A stretch of 64,000 nt of DNA from Halichondria panicea (taxonomy: Eukaryota > Porifera > Demospongiae > Suberitida > Halichondriidae), in assembly GCF_963675165.1 (NCBI RefSeq), contig NC_087386.1, positions 3,788,169-3,852,168 on the forward strand, read 5' to 3'. Below are positions 49,284 through 60,100 of the stretch, piece by piece (the first letter of the stretch is position 1; each line of letters opens with the position of its first letter). The position numbers and the translations under genes were made by a program. The notes under the pieces are model-generated. The model searched no databases and was not told the origin of the DNA. It saw only the letters and a program-made list of their open reading frames with translations.

Positions 49284-49932
49284 TCATGATATTTGCTTGG
49301 TAATGAGTCTCCAAACTGTCGGACCTACACACAGCAGCAACAACATATGAAATAATAATGGTAACGGATACTGACAGATGGACAACATCACAAAGAGCAT
49401 AATTATATTTGTCAGGGCCTGGGGACGAGTGTAGCATTGTGCATGATACATAATTTAATTAGCCTCGAGACCAGCCGTTCGTTATCTGAAAGAACGCCTG
49501 GTGAAGTTCCAATGTAGCACTCGTCCAGCTGAGTCAGCGTTTTATAGCATCATAATGATATTCATGGGTAATACACCTTGGGCGGACAATTACTGGTCCA
49601 AGAAATTCCTGGACCACTGGACGAGTGCTACATTGGAACTTGACCAGGCGTTCTTTCAGATAACGAACGGCTGGTCTCGAGGCTATAATTTAATATGCTA
49701 TTAATAGTGTACACAATAAACACCACATAAGTGGATACCTACATCCCAAAATTAGAATACTAATGAGAAGTATTGAGGACTGACCAACTCTCAACAAGAG
49801 TACTATCGTCCCAAAAGCAGTGACACTCGATATGACATTCCATCTTGCAGCCAATGCCTCTTCTTCCTCCATCTTCTTTACCTGTTCACTGGAGAGGCCC
49901 AGACCTTCTGGATTCATTGACATTCGTTGCAT
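49284..49932 (-). CDS. TOMM5: TOM5, small subunit of the mitochondrial outer-membrane translocase
   Basis: Two exons, 49932-49785 and 49324-49284 (TGA), join in phase 1 (donor GTCAGT, acceptor TAG) to give 62 aa. The layout is that of TOM5/TOMM5: a charged cytosolic N-terminus (LSSEQVKKMEEEE), one membrane helix beginning VISSVTAFGTIVLLLRV, and a short basic end after a proline (GPTVWRLITKQIS). TOM5 is a tail-anchored subunit that stabilises the TOM pore. In-frame ATGs at codons 1, 4 and 6 could each be the start. The single intron carries the foldback element at 49460-49684. Because the protein is tiny, homology rests on the LLLRV-P helix end and topology. A different small tail-anchored protein cannot be excluded. 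Confidence 0.7.
49460..49684. mobile_element. Mutator-like foldback MITE in the TOM5 intron
   Basis: The ends AGCCTCGAGACCAGCCGTTC and their inverse extend for about 75 bp as inverted repeats. ATAATTTAAT flanks both sides directly (49450-49459 and 49685-49694), a 10-bp target duplication. A diverged relative is at 52711-53027. Confidence 0.8.
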
Positions 49933-50137
49933 GGTTGGCTGTTTGCTGTATATATTATATATGTGTACAAGTTTAATACTTCTTCACCAAACACCACATG
50001 CACACGTGTGTAGATCTTGCCAGGCTTTATTCTATAGCGGCAAATTAAAAAAGGGAGTGGTTTCCAGTCTGCAAAATTGCATAATTTATTGTTGTAAGTG
50101 CAAGACTGAAGTGGTGAGATCCAATAAAACAGTAAAC
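49933..50137. promoter_or_regulatory. shared promoter between TOM5 and KDM8
   Basis: 205 bp separate the two start codons, which point away from each other. The + strand frame is open well upstream of 50138, but that part is the TOM5 first exon read backwards and the shared spacer, so I placed the KDM8 start at 50138. Confidence 0.6.
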
Positions 50138-53100
50138 ATGGATGAGCAGGACCCTGGCTTACTGACGGAATGGGTAGACAGTGTCAAAGAGAATTTATCT
50201 GTGATGAAGAAACATCTCCAGCAGTTTCATGCAAATGAACACGCTTTGATGACATCACTTTCTCATGCATTACAGAGCTCATGGAATGCTCTCAGCAAAC
50301 TCACATACAATTACAAAGCGATGAATGACTCTAGTGACTTAGAATTGGGTGACGAGTGGGCCCAAGTTGCATTGGATTTATCGTGGGAGCAGTTGAACAC
50401 GGGACACTGGAAAGACGTTGGTCGTGTGTGGAGGGAAGCGTATACTACCGCTGCTCTGATGAAGGCACTCGGTTTGGTGATGAAAGGCCAGACCCAAGAG
50501 GCGTTGGAGGTGACTGACAAAGGGATATTACTTGGAGCACCTATCCTTGATGGTGCATTGCATAGTCTTGCAAGTGTTTTAGTGAAAACAGTCAACTTGG
50601 CAAACCATACTACGATTGTTACAGCTGATCATGATTTAACTTCTGTTTCCCTTTACCCTGATGCGGATCCTCCTGTAGAAAAGAAACCAAAGGTTGTTTT
50701 TAGAAGCTATATGCCAATTCAACCATTATCTATAATAGCGGCAAAAACTGTCGATAATAACGGCGAAGACTCGTTCCCTGACAAGTGTAAAGCATCAGAC
50801 GTTCCTCTGATTGACCCATCGAGGAGAATCTCTGTGAGGCACTGTCCTTCACTGGACGAGTTCATGGAGCAGTATATGAAGAGTAGGGTTCCCGTGGTGA
50901 TCTCTGGAGCCATGGACCACTGGCCTGCTTATGCAGTCAAAAAATGGAGGTATAATAATTATTATATGCGCATATAATATGCACACAGAATTATAGTTTG
51001 TTCTATACCGGTAGTTTGCTAGGCGATTAACTAGTAATAATAACACTCTTCAGGCCTTCATACAGAAAAAATTGACAGGGGGGGGGGGGAGGCGATTATC
51101 CGTATGCTAACGTACCTACAGACAGTAACTTAGAAGAAATTGTGGACGTATGGAACAGAAGAATAGCAGTTTAATCGAAGTAAAGAATTGTAATAATTAC
51201 GAATATTAAGGTAGAGCTTTTTGTTTGGTAGGTGTCACAGGCTGTAACACGGTGTGTTAGGCCTATATTTTCAATACAATTGCCAGGGGTGCGAGCGCCC
51301 CCCTGTGCCCCCCCTCTCTATGAAGCCCTGCTGAGTCTTTCAGTCGGGCTGTGGAAGTAGTAATAAATTGGCTGCTTCACTCGTTAAACACAGTTTGGGT
51401 TACTTGAAGAAAGTAGCTGGCCCTCGTACAGTACCTATTGAGTTGGGGTCAAAGTACACAGATGAAGAGTGGTCACAGGAGCTAATGACTCTCTCAGAAT
51501 TCATTGACAGGTTTGTAACTCAGGTGAGTAGCAGCTGTGGATTTGTTAGCTCAGGGTACAATGATTATGTTCCCATACAGCATCCTATTAATGGACCTAA
51601 AGGATACCTAGCACAACATCAGCTGTTTGATCAGGTACATAACAACAATTAATTGACACTGTGCTTGGCACTCCATCAATATAAGAACCCTTGTCGATAT
51701 AATTATTGTGCACATAATTATAGCTTCAATGCTAGCTACATTGTACATGACTGCACATGTACTCATGTTTAGAGCAGTGTATTGTGTCAAATACTTATTG
51801 TCCACCACAATGTAGTGGACAATAAGTTATATACCCACTGAAATGAACAATGCTTGCTACCTTACCTTGGATACAATTAGCTAACAGTCTCAAAAACTCT
51901 TGAAAACGAACGACAAGCTTGTGCGTATAGCTTGTAGCCAGTGCTAAGCTTTTAGCTCTACGCACTAACTTAGTAAGCCCCACTCTTTCTCTAGCCTTCC
52001 TGGTGTTTAGTGAGCCCCACCCATGATCTGTCCTGCCCTTGCCAACTAGTGTCTAGCTTCTCTTTGGCTGTGTAGATCTAGTATACAATCAGTGCGCCCT
52101 CAAGGCAAAGGAGTTTAAATGAGAAATGCGGAGTTTACATGTATGGTATTTAAACCCCACCCAGTTGTATGATACAGACCCCAAGGGGTATATTTATATT
52201 TTAGTTAAATTACCATGCAATGAATTTTCAGATTCCAGAACTCAAGGATGATATCTCCATTCCTGACTACTGTTGCTTGAGATACACTGATTGTGTTGAA
52301 TCTGGAAAATCACCTGCCAGCAAAGATACCGCAATATCATGTGATTCACTGTGCACAACCCCCACACTGTCTAACAATGCACCAACTAATACTGAAGAGA
52401 TAGACATCAAAGTGAATGCCTGGTTTGGACCTAAGGGGACTATTTCTCCACTTCATTTTGACCCTGAACACAACCTCTTATCTCAGGTAATCCACAAAAC
52501 AGTTGAGAATTGATATCCTCGTTGTAGTGTATATGGTATCTCGATCTCGGCCTAGTTTCCTTTTTGAGCAAATCAATCTCCTTCGATGATGCTATGCATG
52601 ATTTGTAGTAGATAAATTATGTCTGCATGCATGATCTCATATAGCTTTATTAGAACGTCGGTTGCTTGGGTGACCCTATTATGATAAGTATGTCATGAGG
52701 TTAAAACTTAGCCTCGAGACCAAGCCGTTCGTTGTCTGAAAGAACGCCTGGTCAAGTCCCAATGTAGAACTCGTCTAATTGGTCCAGGAATTTTTGGATC
52801 AATAATTGCCCGCAACAACCATACTTATCCGTGAATATCATTATGATGCTTACAGCAACGTGCAGCTGCAGTGCAACAACCAAAGAGCTAGTATTGTTGT
52901 GTTTGCGGTACCGCAATCATGTTCACAACTACTCAAGCCTAACCACTCGCTGACTCAGCTAGACGAGTTCTACATGGAATTTGACCCGGCGTTCTTTCAG
53001 ACAACAAACGGCCTGGTCTTGAGGCAGTTGTATAAAACTATGTAGACTTTCAAATGGCTATTAAATCATTGAAATCTTATTCGAATGTATATGTAGGTGG

Positions 53101-54255
53101 TTGGTCGTAAGTACGTAAGGCTCTACAGTGAGAGTGAGACCCAATACCTATACCCACATCAAGGAATTCTCTCCAACACAAGTCAGGTATAATGTGTATA
53201 TATATAGTTACTATAGGGGTACATTAAATGAAATAATTCCTTGCTCAGTACAATATATATATTTATATTTAAGCTAGGCTTGATTAATTATGTCTCCAGC
53301 CTGATAAACGTAATATTATATCTCTATTTGTCGACACATAAGTAAGCTCAGTTTAAGCTAGTGTGACCGTCCAGGCTCCGTATTAGCCACTCCTGACTGT
53401 TGGTCTGGTCTAAACTATGCGCCGACGTCCTTCAGTAGCTACCAAGACTCCACGACATGTATCGAAGTCTACATGTTCACCAGAGTCCAGGTAGAGCTCC
53501 TTTTTGCTCCTTTTCAACCACCACCACTGCCACAAAAATACTCACATATCCTCGCCTTGTTCCGATTTAAGAGACAGTACTCACATGCTGTTACGGTAGA
53601 AAATTTCTGTGTAGCTCATGTCTGTGTTAAACCCTTTCTATGCAGTTTTAGATATTATTTAAGTGCATGTACATCCTTCTCCTTGATAGATACTGAATTT
53701 AAAACAAACTTAGGTGAAACAGTGAAGGAAGAATTATCTCTCCCTAATCGAATTATGATACATGTATATAAGGTGTAGCAATAATAATTGTTAGAATAAT
53801 TATATGAACATCTCGTGCCTTAGAATCACTTAATACCTATAGATTATGTGGATTGATTTTTTGTAGTAGCCCTATTAATTTGGTTGTGTTGGTACAGACT
53901 AAGTACCCATGCAGTGCATCCATTAATTGACAACTTATTGCGATATGCTTTAATTTAATTTGCCCTGCTGCACAGTTACTTTGTCCTCTGTAGAACATAA
54001 TCCCATTTAAAATTAAAACATTTCACTTTTGCGATTACACGTATACATACCGCGTAACACGTACAGTCATACATTGTATGCACACATCAGGTGGATATTG
54101 AGAAGCCAGATATGGACAAGTTTTCCCTGTTCTCCAACGCCAATTTTACTGAGTTTACCCTGCATCCTGGTCAGATGCTATACATCCCTCCTCGATGCTG
54201 GCACTATGTGCGCTCACTGGACATCAGTTTCTCAGTGAGCTTCTGGTGGAGTTAA
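50138..54255 (+). CDS. KDM8: KDM8/JMJD5, JmjC-domain 2-oxoglutarate oxygenase
   Basis: Six exons close in phase: 50138-50949, 51394-51523, 51581-51634, 52232-52486, 53097-53186 and 54091-54255 (TAA), giving 501 aa against about 416 in human. The N-terminal helical half is long. The JmjC part begins near [20 protein letters not shown], followed by [34 protein letters not shown], and [20 protein letters not shown], with iron ligands His407 and Asp409. The end [19 protein letters not shown] contains the third ligand, His485. All metal ligands are intact, so it should be an active Fe(II)/2-oxoglutarate arginyl hydroxylase; protease and histone roles are debated. Exon 4 has an inserted acidic Ser/Thr-rich loop after YCCLRYTDC. 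Intron 2 is 57 bp and frame-neutral. The start ATG at 50138 follows the divergent promoter shared with TOM5. Confidence 0.95.
52711..53027. mobile_element. foldback MITE, relative of 49460-49684, in a KDM8 intron
   Basis: The ends CCTCGAGACCAAGCCGTTCG and the inverse CAACAAACGGCCTGGTCTTG share their core with the TOM5-intron element, including GAAAGAACGCCTGGTCAAGT. The middle is longer and non-coding. Target duplication is unclear (TAAAACT near both sides). Confidence 0.75.
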
Positions 54256-54998
54256 TTATGCAGTCTTCAGAACCTGAACTGCATTCGTGTATGTGCATGA
54301 CATTGTATATCGATCATAGTGTGTGTACGTATATACTCAATCACGTTCATTCTCTGTGTAGTGTGTCATTCTCTGTGTAGCCTGGGTCAGTGTCAGTAAT
54401 ATAATATTTCTAGGGCCTCCGGTTAATCAGGCATTAATTTTATTCATTACCAACATTTAATGTAGATGATGTAGTGTTAATGAGATTCATAACCATTATT
54501 TATTACTTTCAATTGGTGTCAAGAAGAAGTCAAGGTACTTGCTTAGCTAGCTAGCTGCTGAAACTATTGTTTAGCGGTGGACTGGTAAGAAAGACTAGTG
54601 GCATGACGTCATCACCATTTTTGGGGCTAATTAATTAAGCTAATTAGTTTTTTGGAAAAAGAAAACATTGAGCTTCATTTTGGATCATTTTGATGCAGCA
54701 TACACTGTATATTGCAAATAATACAGCAGTATGAACATAGTGTTAAATTTTGGTATTTACAGCCAGACCCGGGCCTTAACTACGCAGAGTTGTAGAAGAG
54801 TCGGTATGGAAAGCAAACCCTAGTAATGAATTGTGTGTACATGTAGCAGAGTGACTTTCAGTTTTTATTAATTTGTTGTGTCAACATTATACTAATTTAT
54901 AGCCTGGATAAGCACACTAGCCTTATTTCAATTCACACAGGAGTATAGTTTTCCGTTAAAGGCATAATAATAATTTATTTGCAAGTCAACCTTGAGAC
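54256..54998. other. intergenic spacer
   Basis: It lies between KDM8 and the multipass protein, both on the + strand. AT-rich; no ORF, repeat or RNA recognised. It should hold the KDM8 3' UTR and the next promoter. Confidence 0.5.
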
Positions 54999-56803
54999 AT
55001 GTACGTGAATAGCTTGTGTGTGCTATTAGTGTTCATAGCAGCTGTTGAGCGTCTCGTAAACTGTACGGATCGTACTCAAGCGCTTACTGAATGTACAAAC
55101 AACAGTGACTGTTTTCCTGCGATGAAATGTGACAATGGTACATGTGTGTGCGAAGCAAAACAGATTATCAATATGCAGTTCTCTGGATTACTCAAGTGTG
55201 ACAAGCAAGGTGTTTCGGTTTCTGACTGCAATTGCTTCACATTTGATAACAATACAAAGCTGTACACACAGTAGGAGCTTGTATGGAGAATTGCATGAAT
55301 GGTGACAGTGATTTCTACAATAATTTCTATCATCCGACCTTTCCTCCGAGCAGTACTAATGTTACTGAGATAATGTGTGGGAAGTACAACAGGGGTGGAC
55401 GTCTGTGTGGCAAATGTCTACCTAGCTTCAGTCCTCAGGCCTATACGTACAGCATAAAGTGTGTTCATTGCCCTGAAGGAAATACAAATCTATGGAAATA
55501 CTTTGCAGCTTCGTTGCTACCTCTGACCTGCTTTTATTTTCTTATTGTGTTCTTCAAGATTAACACTACATCTTCACATCTACATGGCTACATAATATTC
55601 GCTCAAACTTTATGTCATCCAGCATTTGGTCGTCTTGTGTATATAGCACAGAAAGCGAATTCAAATTTCACTATTCCTACAAATATTTTATTCATTCTGT
55701 ATGGAATTTGGGATCTCAGTTTTTTTCAAATGTTCAACTCTGAGAGTATATGCTTGAATATGTCACCACTATCAGTACGAGCGCTGGATTACTCCATTGC
55801 TGTATTTCCACTTGTTTTAACGGTGATCTCATACGTACTCATTGAGCTACACGATAAGAACTACAGGATAATAGTGTTGGTTTGGAAACCATTCCGCAGT
55901 ATGTTCATTCTGTTTCGTAGAAATTGGGATATTCGAACATCGATCATAGACGCTTATGCTACCTTCTATCAGCTCTCATTTTTCAAGATCCTGTGTATTA
56001 CACAAGATTTTCTCACTCCCATATATGCCCACACTTCAGAAAAAAAGAAGAAACTAGTTTTGTTCTATGATGCTACTGTTGACTATTTTGGAGAAGAGCA
56101 TTTGCCGTATGCTATACCTGCCATTATCATTGCCTTTTTCACTATTATTCTTCCTGTCGCCCTACTTCTCTGCTATCAATGTAACTGCTTTCAAACTTTG
56201 TTGAGTCGATGTCATCTTTCTTCACATATACTTCAAACTTTGATGAATTCCTTTCAAAGCTCATACAAAGATGGTACTGAGCCTGCTACAAATGACTGTC
56301 GGTGGTTTGCAGCATTTGATCTTTTTGTACGAATTGTGTTTTGCTTTGTGTATTCCATCACATTAGGAAGTATCTTTTTTTCCCTTGCGGCCGTGTTAAT
56401 GTTCTTTGTGATATTACTTGTAGTCAACATTCAACCATACAATTCACGAGTTAAACACTACTTCAAAATTGACTTATCCTTCTACTGCTTTATCGGTCTG
56501 TTTTTTGTTACTCTTGCGTCAGCCAACACAGCATCCTGGAAAGCACACAATTTTGTGCCTATGCTCTATTATTGTTCTGTGGTTATTGTGATGGTCCCTT
56601 TGATCTACATGTTGTGTATTTCAATTCACTGGTTGTTTTCAAGACGAAAATTTGGAAAGACCCTTATCAGAAGATTGCAAGCTTGGAGAAGTGGCTATGA
56701 TTCGTTGGAGGACTCTTTACCTCACAGGCTGCTGCACCCGGATCATTACGTCCACCAAGGATTACCCAATGCTGCGAGTAGCAATAATTCATTGACAAGC
56801 TAG
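54999..56803 (+). CDS. cysteine-rich multipass membrane protein, sponge-type
   Basis: Two exons, 54999-55209 and 55272-56803, join in phase 1 through a 62-bp intron and give 580 aa. Without this intron the two ORFs lie in different frames. A signal peptide (about 1-21, SLCVLLVFIAAVERL) leads into a cysteine-rich ectodomain: one block CTNNSDCFPAMKCDNGTCVC, another with CGKYNRGGRLCGKC and CVHC. About eight hydrophobic segments follow (roughly 146-166, 205-225, 245-262, 350-372, 418-437, 440-456, 468-488, 499-521). The soluble C-tail has a YDSL sorting-like motif. Proteins with this CGxC-rich ectodomain plus multipass body are, to my knowledge, abundant and unnamed in sponges. A receptor or channel role is inference. 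It is not a recognisable classical GPCR. Confidence 0.8.
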
Positions 56804-57105
56804 TGGAGGAGTTGGGTAGAACGGATCAATGCCATGCATGCAGTTTTAACAATGCATGTCGTATTAATTGTGGTGGTTCTCGTATAAACATTATAATTAT
56901 GTGCACGGAACTGAAAATTGAGTTATTATTGTTAATGTTTGGAGCCCCTCCCACAATACATTTATGGCCATGCATGCGTGTGTATTATAGTTAAAACACA
57001 TATAGGTACGTAAAGATTATAATTCTCATCAGCATGCTATAATCATTATACACATTCATAAATGTGAGTAAAATAATTTATGCGCTCAAAAAGTGAAAGT
57101 GAAAA
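56804..57105. other. convergent intergenic region
   Basis: About 300 bp lie between the stop codons of the multipass gene (+) and WDPCP (-). Nothing recognised beyond AT-rich DNA. Confidence 0.5.
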
Positions 57106-60100
57106 TTAATGACTGTTATGAATGGGTTCTTGTGGTAGACCTGCAGCTTGCAGAACATCTATACATGCACATGTGTCGTATCATTACTTCAGGCATGACA
57201 AAGTAAACATCTTACCAGTAATAAAATCAGAGCGGGTGGTTTTCTCTGCCTTCTGTTTCGCTAGCTCAGCAACGTTTACGTTATTCATATCCACAGCTAG
57301 AAAATGAACGTCCTAAAAGATAGAAGTAAATGTGGAACTTATAACACATCTTGTCAATAAAGTTGAATTACCATGAATAGATCACAAACTCCCACGACTT
57401 CTGCAACTTCCATTGCTCTCATCAACTTCTTATGCCTATAGGTTTACATGTGTACATGTATTTTACAGCCAAGCATTGTATTTGTATGCACACGAATGAA
57501 TTGATACATAATTATATTTTGTGTAACGTTAATAACGGTCCATATAAACCACTTGTGTACCGTCAAGACTATATACTCTAGGTACCGTATAGCGCCAAAT
57601 TTTCGCAGAACCTTGTAAATCAAATTTGTAAGCTGGGCTTATCCTTAAAAGCAACCCGCGAAGTATTTGGTCCTCGAAACTTTTTACAGTACAGTGGAAC
57701 CTCGATTATCCGGAAATCTTGGTTCCCGAGGCAGGCCAGATAACCGGATAAACCACGCCTTGATCCACCCACTTAATTGATTAACAGCGCCACATGGTTG
57801 TCTGCATGTGCATGTGGAGCAGACCTGTCTCCATAGTAACAGCTGCAATGTGCATGCGCATTTAAGGAACACACCCATTTTCTGAAAAAGAAAACTCAAG
57901 CCATGACAATCGAGGATCCGGATAATGGACGGCCGGATAATGGAGGTTCTGCTGTACTGTCAATAGCTTCGGCAATAGTCGTATACACACAATGCTTACA
58001 TGTACCTAATTAACAAATGGCATAATCTTCTGGTGAGATGAGTAATCCTCGTCTTGTATGAATAATGAGCGTCTTCAGTGACTGATTCAGACTGAAAGAA
58101 TGCCAGACACTCCAACATCTGGCCTGCATAATAATGATTACATGTACGTACGTATTAATTAAAGCACCTGGACCAACTACGAAGTGATGACATCTTAAGA
58201 TTATGTAGGGTGTATATAATAGTAACCGAATGCTACATTCAAGTGTGCAATCCACCCACCTACATGTACCAGAAAACTCGAAATATTCATAGCGCAGTAC
58301 ACACACACACACACACACACACACTGCATGTCTTTTACCTTCAGTCTCTCGTGAGAGTGGCTGTGTGAGGAGATGGTCCATGATCAGAGTGAGGCATATA
58401 AAACATTCGTTTTGTTGAGAGGTCCAACTTAGCTGATTCAACACCTTAATAGCCTGCACACGGGTATACAGAAATCCCAATTACAGCAGTGTAAACAGTA
58501 TAACTTGTATAACAAGAGCTGCCCCTCTACCACCATTCCTGTTATGGTAAACAATAATAATTAATAATAATAGACTCTCAAGTCCCTTAATTGCTACATA
58601 CATAATACCTTGCTCATCGTATTCTCACGGACATACTCTGCGACGATCTCTGCTGGTCCTAGTTGTCCTCTGCTCAGTACACCGAGCTCAATCTTCACTA
58701 GCACCACTGGGCCCCTGTATGGATATAAAGTGGTTCGATAATGACGGACACACTCATAATTACGAGTCTGATGAAGGGTGCAGTGTACTTTGCAATTGGC
58801 AATTACAAGTTAAGGTATAAGTGAGCAATGCTATGGCAGGTGGTAAACATTAATGGTTCAAAAGTGAAGTAAATTGCTAAAATGTATTGGCTCATTTGGC
58901 TAGTAACAGAAGACTTGTACAATGTACCTGTCAAAAGCAAGAACGAAATTGTCATTAGTCTCCCCATCCAACTGTGTCCCCCATTCTCCTAGCTGGAGCT
59001 GAACTGGAGACCTGTGCTCGTGCACAAAGTTAGGCAATTAACACATTACATACCTGACAATCTAAGCTTGAGCAATGTAAATGGCTACATTTACCGTAAG
59101 GTATATAATACATGTATAAATTAAGGGCAGCTTCAATAATAACATTGTAGCATACACAGACTCCAAACATTTTGTTCCTAAAATAATATAATAATTATGT
59201 ACATAGTCTTGTAATAGCTAAAGGGCAGTGACCCAATACGCAGGACATCAAATAGCATGCACTTACACAAAGTATGATCCTATTTGCAGGAGGGGTGAGG
59301 GTGTGTCTGAAAGTGTTTGGAATGTGAGGGGGTTGAGGGCAATGTCAAAAGATTGGAGCTCTCCTCGAGGCCCACACACCATCACCACACCGCCACCAGA
59401 GTGCCACCGGATCAGAGATATCGGATACTGGAGGGTGGACAGACACATATTAAGCATTCATGAAAACTGTACCGTACAGGTTGGGTACCGTATAGCGGGT
59501 AATTTTCGGGGGACAAAATATTCGTAGTTCAGCAATATTGAGACATTTCGTGGGTAATATTTTCGTGGTTGGAGCTTGCACTGCAGATAAAGGTAGGCAA
59601 GGTCGCTTCATTCGTGGGTAAAATATTCGTGGTCAGACCTCCAACCACAAAAACCACGAATATTTTGCCCCACGAAAATCACACGCTATACGGTATATAC
59701 ATGTTCCAGAAGTGTTGATAGCCATACACCTATTTACGCAACCATACAGTACGTGGTATGTGTAGGCACATTGGACACACGCACAAACAGTACTCACAAA
59801 GAAGGCTTGAGCTGTGATGTCTGGCCGGTTGGATAAACAATCATGGAGGATCTGTAAGGCAATAAGAACAGACACTGAGGCACACAAGGATTTCATTGTG
59901 GTAACTGCAACATAAATAATGGCTATTTGTTTGCTAATGCTTTTAACCGATGTGTGAAGATTGTTTCGATGGTTCGTTATTAGAGTGAATTCACTAGAAT
60001 CAGTGTTGTTTAGCACTCGGAGGCACAGACTCACCAGGGTGGTGTTCTCACAGCCCAGTAGTACCATGCTCTCCTCCTTGTTCCACTCACATGCCACCAC

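Noticed and set aside
49820..50137. Upstream extension of the KDM8 reading frame to an ATG at 49820
   Set aside because: This part is the TOM5 first exon read on the opposite strand plus the shared spacer. It shows no family similarity, and the ATG at 50138 starts where the conserved-looking helical domain begins.
58010..58480. 156-codon ORF on the - strand
   Set aside because: It reads WDPCP exon 16 through introns and a CA microsatellite (VCVCVCV); only the spliced exons are real.
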